Shown piece after piece: positions 5,580 through 10,976 of a stretch of 10,976 bases of DNA. The notes under the pieces are model-generated. The model did not search any database and was not told the origin of the DNA. It saw nothing but the letters and a program-made list of their open reading frames with translations. The DNA is from an uncultured Oscillibacter sp. (lineage in GTDB: Bacteria > Bacillota > Clostridia > Oscillospirales > Oscillospiraceae): contig CAJUQM010000061.1 in the NCBI GenBank assembly GCA_910588005.1, forward strand, positions 1-10,976, written 5' to 3'. The position numbers were made by a program, and so were the translations under genes. The stretch's first letter is position 1; the number at the start of each line of letters is the position of its first letter.

Positions 5580-6311
5580 ATGATAAAGCAGACTGCAGGC
5601 CGGGACCAGCTGGGGGAGTTCGCCCCCAAATTCGCGCAGCTCAACGACGATGTGCTCTTTGGCGAGGTCTGGAACCGGGAGGGGTTGTCCCTCAAATTGC
5701 GCTCCATTCTCACGGTCACCATTCTGGTGAGCAAGGGGCTGGTGGACAGTTCGTTTCAGTACCACATGGAAAACGCCAGGAAGAACGGCGTGACCAGGGA
5801 CGAAATGGCGGAGATCTTGACCCACGCGGCCTTTTACGCCGGCTGGCCCAACGCCTGGGCCGCCTTCCGGGTGGCGGCGGAGGTCTACAGGGACGACCCG
5901 GGCGTGAGCGGCGGGATCTTCGGCCTGGGCCAGCCCAATAACAGCTACGCCCGGTATTTCACCGGCAAGAGTTATCTGAACCCCCTCACCAATCCTGAGG
6001 AGACCATTTTTCTGGCCAACGTCACCTTTGAGCCGGGCTGCCGCAACCACTGGCATATCCACCACGCCGCCAAGGGGGGCGGGCAGATCCTGCTGTGTAC
6101 CGACGGGCGGGGCTGGTATCAGGCGTGGGGCGGGGAGGCCCGGGAACTCCGTCCCGGTGACGCGGTCCATATCCCCGCCGGGGTGAAGCACTGGCACGGC
6201 GCGGCCAAAGACAGCTGGTTCAGCCACATCGCCTTTGAAGCCCCCGGAGAGGACTGCTCCACCGAATGGTGCGAGCCGGTGGACGCAGGGCAATATGCCG
6301 CCCTGCGCTGA
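5580..6311 (+). CDS. Carboxymuconolactone decarboxylase-like / cupin fusion protein
   Basis: This 243-residue cytoplasmic protein has two domains. Residues about 10-105 are the all-helical CMD/AhpD-like fold ('LSLKLRSILTVTILVSKG', then 'FQYHMENARKNGVTRDEMAEILTHAAFYAGWPNAWAAF'). The Cys residues of AhpD peroxidase are missing, while H62 is kept, so it is closer to the decarboxylase type than to a thiol peroxidase. Residues about 140-230 are a cupin with the metal ligand pattern H157-x-H159, Q169 and H204 in 'PAGVKHWHG', probably binding Mn, Fe, Ni or Zn. Such CMD-cupin fusions are frequent in gut bacteria and of unknown substrate. AAGGAGG precedes ATG 5580 by 9 bases, and the next gene begins 13 bases after the stop. 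It probably acts in series with the upstream hydrolase on the same small molecule (inference). Confidence 0.88.
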   Translation: MIKQTAGRDQLGEFAPKFAQLNDDVLFGEVWNREGLSLKLRSILTVTILVSKGLVDSSFQYHMENARKNGVTRDEMAEILTHAAFYAGWPNAWAAFRVAAEVYRDDPGVSGGIFGLGQPNNSYARYFTGKSYLNPLTNPEETIFLANVTFEPGCRNHWHIHHAAKGGGQILLCTDGRGWYQAWGGEARELRPGDAVHIPAGVKHWHGAAKDSWFSHIAFEAPGEDCSTEWCEPVDAGQYAALR

Positions 6312-6324
6312 CAAAGGAGGCGCT

Positions 6325-8685
6325 ATGAAAAGAAGAATATCTTCCGGTTTTATCTTGATCTGCCTGCTCCTGACCATGCCCGCCTGCGCGACGGGTACGG
6401 ATCAGCCTGCGGCAGGCAGTGCGGAGAAAACCGCAGATCAAACCACTGGCTTTACCGACGTTCCCGCTGATGCGTGGTACGCCGGGGCCGTTGAATACTG
6501 CCGGGAAAAGGGCCTGATGTCCGGCACTTCCGGCACCGCCTTCTCCCCGGAGGCACCCCTGACCCGCGCTATGCTGGCCACGGTGCTGCACCGCATGAGC
6601 GGTACGCCCACCGTGTCTGACGCTCCTGCCTTTACAGATGTGGCTGCCGGGTCCTGGTGCAGCGACGCGGTATCCTGGGCGGCAAAAAACGGCATCATCT
6701 CCGGCTACGGCGGCGGGGTCTTCGGAGTGAATAACCCCACGACACGGGAGCAGGCAGCTGCCATCCTCTGGCGCTATGCGGGCAGCCCGGAGAGTACCGC
6801 GGCCGCGAATATTTCCGACATCTCCGCCGTTTCCAGCTGGGCGCAAACGGCGGTCCGCTGGACCGGGACCAACGGTATTCTGGACGGTATGACGGAAAAC
6901 CGCCGCTTTAATCCCAAAGCGGATATCAAACGAGGGGAGGTTGCCTCTATGCTGTACCACTATTCCAGCGGCGGTGCCGGCAATCAGCCGGAATCGCCGA
7001 CAGACAGCAAGGTGTTGGTGGCCTATTTTTCCGCCACCGGAAATACCCGCCCCGTGGCAGAAAAGGCAGCAGAGGTGACGGGCGGCGACCTCTTCGAGAT
7101 CCTGCCTGCCCAGCCCTACACCGCCGCCGATTTGAATTATAACACCGACTGCCGGGCCAACACCGAGCAAAATGACCCCAACGCCCGGCCTGCTATCGCC
7201 AATGCCGTAGAGGATATGGGGCAATATGACACGGTGCTCATCGGCTATCCCATCTGGTGGGGCCGCGCCCCCAAGATCATTCATACTTTCCTGGAGACCT
7301 ACGACCTGAGCGGCAAGACTGTTGCCGCCTTCTGCACCTCCGGAAGCAGTCCCCATGAAGACGCCACCCTCCGGGGCTACGAACCCGGCGCCGTCTGGCT
7401 GGAGGGGCGGCGATTTTCCGGCACATCCCAGGTGGAGAGCTGGGTAAACGGCCTTGACCTGCCCAAAGCCGCAGAGGAAGACGCGGACAGGATGTATATA
7501 CAAATCGGCGGTACGGTCTGGACGGCGTCCCTAGAGGACAATCCCTCAGTCACGGCGTGGAAGGGCCTGCTGGCCAAAGGGCCGCTGACCGTGGACATGA
7601 GCGATTACGGCGGATTCGAGAAAGTGGGCAGTATTGGCGAGAGCCTCCCCCAGAGCAACCGTCAAATCGCCGCTAAGCCGGGAGATGTCATCCTCTACCA
7701 GGGCAGCAGCGTCACCGTCTACTACGGTGAAAACGCCTGGAACTTCACCCTCTTGGGACGTATTGACGGCGTGACAGAGGCTGAACTCCGGGAGGTGCTG
7801 AGCGCCGGCGGCGGCAATGTCACCGTCACCTTCTCCCTGGAAAAACCTGTGGAGGGCAGCGCGGTGCGGGCATTTGATTTTGCACGCAAGAGCGTGACCC
7901 TTAACAGCGGCTATCCCATGCCCATCAACGGCCTTGGCACATACAGCCTCCATGGGGAGACCTGTATCAACGCGGTCAAGTCCGCGCTGGCAAGCGGGGT
8001 GCGGCTGATCGACACCGCCTCCGCCTACGGCAACGAGGAGGAAGTGGGGCAGGCTGTCCGGGAGTCGGGCGTTCCCCGCGAGGAGATATTTGTTATCACC
8101 AAACTCTACCCAGGCAGCCAATATGACAACCCGGAGCAGGCCATCCAGGATGCGCTGGACAAGCTGGGCATCGGCTACATTGACATGATGCTGCTCCACC
8201 ATCCCGGCGAAAACGATGTGAAAGCGTACAAGGCCATAGAGCAGGCTGTATCAGACGGCAAAATCCGCTCGATCGGGTTGTCCAACTGGTATATCAAGGA
8301 GCTGGAGGAATTTCTGCCCCAGGTGTCCATTATCCCGGCGCTGGTGCAAAATGAAATTCACCCTTACTATCAGGAGAACGATGTGATCCCCTATATCCAG
8401 GACCTGGGCATTGTAGTGCAGGGATGGTATCCCCTTGGGGGCCGGGGCCATACGGCAGACCTGCTGGGCAATGGAGTAATCTCCAGAATTGCGGAGTCCC
8501 ATGGAAAGTCCTCCGCTCAGGTGATCCTCCGGTGGAATCTGCAAAAGGGTGTGGCGGTCATCCCCGGCTCCAGCAATCCGGATCACATCCAGGAAAACAC
8601 TGAGTTGTATGACTTTATACTGACCCACGAGGAGATGGCGCAGATCAACGCCCTTGACCGGAATGAAAAACACGATTGGTACTAA
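6325..8685 (+). CDS. Exported SLH - flavodoxin - cyclophilin-like - aldo/keto reductase chimera
   Basis: This 786-residue protein fuses four modules. Residues 1-21 are a Sec-type leader with a lipobox-like end (TMPA|C21), so it may be a lipoprotein. Three SLH repeats follow (about 43-93, 103-152 and 163-214, each with F/ISDV...W...AV and a TR/KRGE-like motif), which normally hold proteins to the cell wall. Residues 228-378 are a flavodoxin with FMN-phosphate loop 'SATGNT' (236-241) and 'GYPIWWGRAP'. Residues about 387-505 are a cyclophilin-like fold ('MYIQIGGTVWTASLEDN...LYQGSSVTVYYG'). Residues about 515-786 are a full aldo/keto reductase with the catalytic tetrad D563, Y568, K593 and H625 and the NADPH-loop 'IPGSSNPDHIQEN'. 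ATG 6325 has AAAGGAGG before it; the frame extends to 6235 only inside the preceding gene. No frameshift is needed. I infer a surface-held redox enzyme; how it would obtain FMN and NADPH outside the membrane is unclear, since the leader has no good twin-arginine motif. Confidence 0.88.
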   Translation: MKRRISSGFILICLLLTMPACATGTDQPAAGSAEKTADQTTGFTDVPADAWYAGAVEYCREKGLMSGTSGTAFSPEAPLTRAMLATVLHRMSGTPTVSDAPAFTDVAAGSWCSDAVSWAAKNGIISGYGGGVFGVNNPTTREQAAAILWRYAGSPESTAAANISDISAVSSWAQTAVRWTGTNGILDGMTENRRFNPKADIKRGEVASMLYHYSSGGAGNQPESPTDSKVLVAYFSATGNTRPVAEKAAEVTGGDLFEILPAQPYTAADLNYNTDCRANTEQNDPNARPAIANAVEDMGQYDTVLIGYPIWWGRAPKIIHTFLETYDLSGKTVAAFCTSGSSPHEDATLRGYEPGAVWLEGRRFSGTSQVESWVNGLDLPKAAEEDADRMYIQIGGTVWTASLEDNPSVTAWKGLLAKGPLTVDMSDYGGFEKVGSIGESLPQSNRQIAAKPGDVILYQGSSVTVYYGENAWNFTLLGRIDGVTEAELREVLSAGGGNVTVTFSLEKPVEGSAVRAFDFARKSVTLNSGYPMPINGLGTYSLHGETCINAVKSALASGVRLIDTASAYGNEEEVGQAVRESGVPREEIFVITKLYPGSQYDNPEQAIQDALDKLGIGYIDMMLLHHPGENDVKAYKAIEQAVSDGKIRSIGLSNWYIKELEEFLPQVSIIPALVQNEIHPYYQENDVIPYIQDLGIVVQGWYPLGGRGHTADLLGNGVISRIAESHGKSSAQVILRWNLQKGVAVIPGSSNPDHIQENTELYDFILTHEEMAQINALDRNEKHDWY

Positions 8686-8702
8686 ATTTATTTCTTCAGC
8701 AG

Positions 8703-8741
8703 ACACGCCCACCGGACTTTGTCCGGTGGGCGTGTGTTATT
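8703..8741 (+). terminator. Intrinsic terminator of the redox operon
   Basis: Perfect 15-base arms (8703-8717 and 8721-8735, loop TTT) are followed by a T-rich tract. It starts 18 bases after the chimera stop and closes the operon. Read on the minus strand it could also end transcripts from the prophage genes, whose last stop is at 8777. Confidence 0.85.
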
Positions 8742-8776
8742 TTTCTGTTAGGCCTGCCGCACGGAACAGCTCGCCA

Positions 8777-9154
8777 TCACGGTCTGCCCTCTTTTCCGGA
8801 GCGGGCCTCGCCCAGCGTGTCGCCAAACACCTCATAGGTCTTGCCACAGATGATAACGTAAGCCGCCATGTTGGTGCCGCCGTCGGGCTGGACCTGGTTG
8901 ACGGGATACTCCAGTCTGCCGCCGGCGACCTTCACCTTCTCCATAGAGCCGGTGCCGGTGTCCAGGAGGCCGTACCCGTTGGCCTGCTCGGGATAGTATC
9001 CAACCACGGTCTGTTTCCTGTCCTCATCGGTAATCACATTCTGGCCAGGCCTGAAGCTGAATGCCGCCCCGGCCTCCGCCAGAGCGGCATTGGTGGCCTC
9101 CAGATCCGCCTCGCCGGCAGTGTAGTCCTCGACAATCTCGTGGATAGCTTTCAT
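8777..9154 (-). CDS. Small phage protein next to the holin, unknown function
   Basis: This soluble 125-residue protein has no signal peptide or membrane segment. The N-terminal 30 residues are acidic and helical ('IHEIVEDYTAGEADLEATNAALAEAGAAF'). The rest is strand-rich, with 'VVGYYPEQANGYGLLDTGTGSMEKV' and a C-terminal 'AAYVIICGKTYEVFGDTL'. I recall similar proteins as unnamed cargo in prophages of Oscillospiraceae, but no function is known to me. ATG 9154 overlaps the TGA of the holin as ATGA, so it is translationally coupled, and a GGGAGG lies just upstream. Its place directly after a holin is where an endolysin would be expected, yet it has no lytic-enzyme motif that I can see. Confidence 0.75.
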   Translation of the reverse strand: MKAIHEIVEDYTAGEADLEATNAALAEAGAAFSFRPGQNVITDEDRKQTVVGYYPEQANGYGLLDTGTGSMEKVKVAGGRLEYPVNQVQPDGGTNMAAYVIICGKTYEVFGDTLGEARSGKEGRP

Positions 9155-9669
9155 TTGTTCATTCCTCCCTGAATTTTTTTATGTTCCCCGCCGGTGTTCT
9201 CGCCGGCAAAGGCATCTCCCGCGTTATCAATGGCCTTTTTGCTCACCAGCAGGAACCGGAGCAGCCATTCCGGCACCGGTCCTCCCATAGCCGCAGCGTT
9301 CTCCGCCATGCTGCCAAGCTCCGTCACGATGTACCACACCAGCACCACCGGGCATAAGAGACCGGTATATGCCACCGGCAGATCCACCAACGGCAAATTG
9401 GCAAGTATAGCGGCAATCAGTAAATCTGCCCCCGCCGCTACGACTACCACCACCATCATACCTGCCTTGTGCCAGATGCCCTCCCGGGCGCCAGCGCTGG
9501 ACCAGGCCCCCTTCTTGGCCGCCGCCATGGAACCGGTGATGTAGTCCAGCACCATGGCGCCAATCCAGCCCGTCACCAGCCACCCGAACCAGCCCCAGAA
9601 GGCCGTCAGCAGGCCCAGAGCGGTGGTGACGGCGGCTTTGACGTGTAACACAGAATTTCCGTTTTTCAT
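9151..9669 (-). CDS. Phage holin (toxin secretion/phage lysis type, PF05105-like)
   Basis: This 172-residue membrane protein forms the lesion that releases the phage lysin. Three hydrophobic segments are seen: 'ALGLLTAFWGWFGWLVTGWIG' near the N-terminus, 'MMVVVVVAAGADLLIAAIL' in the middle and 'GLLCPVVLVWYIVTEL' after it, with the family signature 'DYITG..AA.K.G..SS..G..G..HKA' between the first two. The C-terminal tail is hydrophilic. The start is taken at ATG 9669, because AAGGAG lies 8 bases before it; the ATG at 9675 would be only 2 bases from it. It is intact and coupled to the small downstream gene. It lies about 110 bases after the end of the broken tape-measure frame, which is not its normal neighbour. 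Confidence 0.88.
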   Translation of the reverse strand: MKNGNSVLHVKAAVTTALGLLTAFWGWFGWLVTGWIGAMVLDYITGSMAAAKKGAWSSAGAREGIWHKAGMMVVVVVAAGADLLIAAILANLPLVDLPVAYTGLLCPVVLVWYIVTELGSMAENAAAMGGPVPEWLLRFLLVSKKAIDNAGDAFAGENTGGEHKKIQGGMNK

Positions 9670-9780
9670 GCGCATAACTCCTTTCTTTGTCTCCCTTCAG
9701 CTTCTTTCAGCTGGCAGAACAGTCCGCCAGCCAGTGGAACCGGAAATGCGCGGACCGCTCCCGGCATGGCCTGCAGAAAA
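9670..9780 (-). other. Residual leader upstream of the holin
   Basis: This gap between the tape-measure stop and the holin start carries only the AAGGAG site of the holin (9678-9683) and degraded coding-like sequence. An alternative frame across 9666-9923 is open (ends 'RQRKELCA') but has no ribosome site and no family I recognise. It probably represents the last part of a gene removed by the deletion described for the tape measure. Confidence 0.35.
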
Positions 9781-10976
9781 TCATGGTGTGGTCCCTGCCC
9801 GCAGGCGCCCTGATCCCCCCCCAGATTCAGTCCCCTCGAGAGCCAGAGGCAGAAATAAACCACCCGCTTCGGTGCCAGGATGGAAAACACAGTCTTTGCG
9901 TCGAAAGCGCCGGTCAAATGCATTGCTCCCCTGTTCCGCCAGCATCCCCACCGCGCCGATGCCCCGGTCGTTCAGGACGTTCAGATACTCCAGCGTGGCC
10001 TTGTTGCTGGACTTCATCCGCCCGATGGCCGTGGCCACAGCCTCCATGTCGCCGGTGGTCTGCCCCAGGGCCGCTCCGGCGTCTCCGATGGTCTGGAGGA
10101 CATCCAGAATGTAGTTGTAGTCCTTCTCTCCGGACAGCGTCTTTGCCTGATCCGCCTGGGCGCTGTACCCGTAGGTCGCCAGGGTCTTGCTCATGGCCGT
10201 CAGGTCGCCGTAGAGGAACGGGGTATTGTTGGCCATCTCCACCAGGTTGGAGAGGTAGGTCTCCACAATTCCCATGTCCTCCACGCCGCCCCGGCGGAAC
10301 AGGGTCTCAAAGGAAATTCGGTCTGTCTCCCGCTGCGCCGCCAGGGCGGAGCCGCTGGTTAAAGATGCCTCCTGCGCCGACATCTGGCCCTCGTACGCCT
10401 CCTGCACATAGCTCTTGAACGCGTCGTCGCGCTGTTCCTGGATAGCTAGCCCTCCGCTCACCGCGCCAAGAATTCCACCCGCAGCTGCACCGATAGCAAA
10501 ACCGGGTAAACCAGCCACAGAGCCAAGCATGGACCCAACTGCGGCACCACTGGCTGCAGAGGAAAGTGCTGAAGAAAATACGCTGCCTATCTCTGAACCA
10601 AAGGCGCTGCTTACCCATGTGTTGGCAACATTTTGGGCTAAACCGTTAAACATATTAGCAATTCCGCTGCTTGCAAAACCGTTTAAGAGAGATTTTGCGC
10701 TGGACATTCCGCCTGTGGCTGTATTATCTGTCTTACTGAACGCCTTTCCGGTTTTCAGCATCTGCTTTTCAACATTAGATGCTTCCTTTGTGACCAGAGA
10801 CAGATTTCGCCGGGCCTCTTCAAAAGTGAGCTGTTTCCCTTGTAAAATCAACTGATCAATCACATCTCCTGTTTCTGAGAATTGTTTTTCCGCAGCTCTG
10901 AGTTCCTGCCGGGCCTTGTCCGTATCGACTTTCAGGGTTGATTTGGTCTTGTTCAACTCGTTCAGCTTTTTCTGCA
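9781..10976 (-). pseudogene. Phage tail tape-measure protein, truncated at its C-terminal side (5' end beyond the window)
   Basis: The tape-measure protein sets tail length and is built inside the tail tube. The frame is open at the window edge (upstream codons read QKKLNEL), so the start lies outside. Visible order: an N-terminal charged coiled coil (about 1-60), a Gly/Ala-rich hydrophobic stretch (about 125-172), a helical domain, and near the end 'EYLNVLNDRGIGAVGMLAEQ', which matches the conserved tape-measure core. Directly after this Gln (about 9930) the sequence becomes low-complexity and Arg/Gly-rich (GSNAFDRRFRRKD...) and stops at 9781. Tape-measure proteins are usually more than 600 residues, so the rest, and the tail genes that should follow, are gone. 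A run of eight C (9815-9822) lies in the junk tail. The first 350 bases at the window edge are clearly more AT-rich than the remainder. It is a decayed or deleted copy. Confidence 0.8.

Larger units (their letters stand above)
8777..10976 (-). mobile_element. Defective prophage remnant (partial, continues past the window)
   Basis: Three phage genes lie in a row on the minus strand: a truncated tape-measure protein, a holin and a small coupled protein. The tail-tip, baseplate and fibre genes normally found between tape measure and holin are absent, and no endolysin is seen after the holin. No integrase or attachment site is visible in the window, so the left boundary near 8740-8777 is only inferred from the terminator and the change of strand. 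Confidence 0.7.

Noticed and set aside
5415..6377. 320-codon minus-strand frame opposite the hydrolase and decarboxylase genes
   Set aside because: It covers the ends of three well-supported genes in antisense and has low-information composition.
6220..7503. Long 427-codon minus-strand frame opposite the chimera
   Set aside because: It is a GC-rich shadow of the SLH-flavodoxin gene with Gly/Arg/Pro-rich translation, no ribosome site and no family features.
9815..9822. Run of eight C as a phase-variable tract
   Set aside because: It lies in the decayed tail after the tape-measure break, so slipping would not restore any recognisable protein.
1..10976. CRISPR array, tRNA or rRNA genes, insertion sequence transposases
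   Set aside because: Looked for on both strands; no regularly spaced repeats, cloverleaf-like sequence, or transposase motifs were seen.

Overview
The window looks like a mosaic accessory region from the chromosome of a GC-rich gut Clostridia member (Oscillospiraceae-like; inference). The evidence is strong AGGAGG ribosome sites, an OmpR-type regulator/kinase pair of the style seen beside lantibiotic-protection ABC transporters, SLH domains, and a prophage holin and tape-measure protein. No rRNA, tRNA or CRISPR array was seen.

Left part (1-3280). A short, degraded ATP-binding fragment of an ABC transporter lies on the minus strand (244-489). About 690 bases separate it from an intact two-component system on the plus strand (response regulator 1183-1857, histidine kinase 1854-3080, 4-base overlap). 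The two divergent promoters share an uncommon architecture: two 9-base direct repeats of the TTTTAAGTT type at 11-base period, then exactly 7 bases to the -10 hexamer. This suggests that the regulator controls both promoters and that its transporter target has been lost. Just before the regulator is the wreck of a small secreted-protein gene. Strong hairpins close the kinase transcript.

Centre (3329-8741). A LysR-type regulator (minus) is divergent from a four-gene plus-strand operon: a small helical protein, an alpha/beta hydrolase with a Cys nucleophile, a carboxymuconolactone-decarboxylase/cupin fusion, and a 786-residue exported multidomain protein. That last protein joins a lipoprotein-like leader, three SLH repeats, a flavodoxin, a cyclophilin-like domain and a complete aldo/keto reductase. 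A 23-bp dyad with a T-N11-A core covers the lysR -35 and is centred about 66 bases upstream of the predicted operon start, the usual position for LysR activation. The operon ends in a strong terminator. I infer a LysR-controlled redox or detoxification system (reactive carbonyl, quinone or lactone-like compounds), partly located at the cell surface. The surface chimera is the most interesting object in the window.

Right part (8777-10976, all minus). This is a prophage remnant: a tape-measure protein cut off inside its conserved domain, a holin, and a small phage protein translationally coupled to the holin. Tail, baseplate and lysin genes expected between or around these are missing, so the phage is defective here. 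The 5' part of the tape-measure gene is visibly more AT-rich than the rest, suggesting mosaic recombination.
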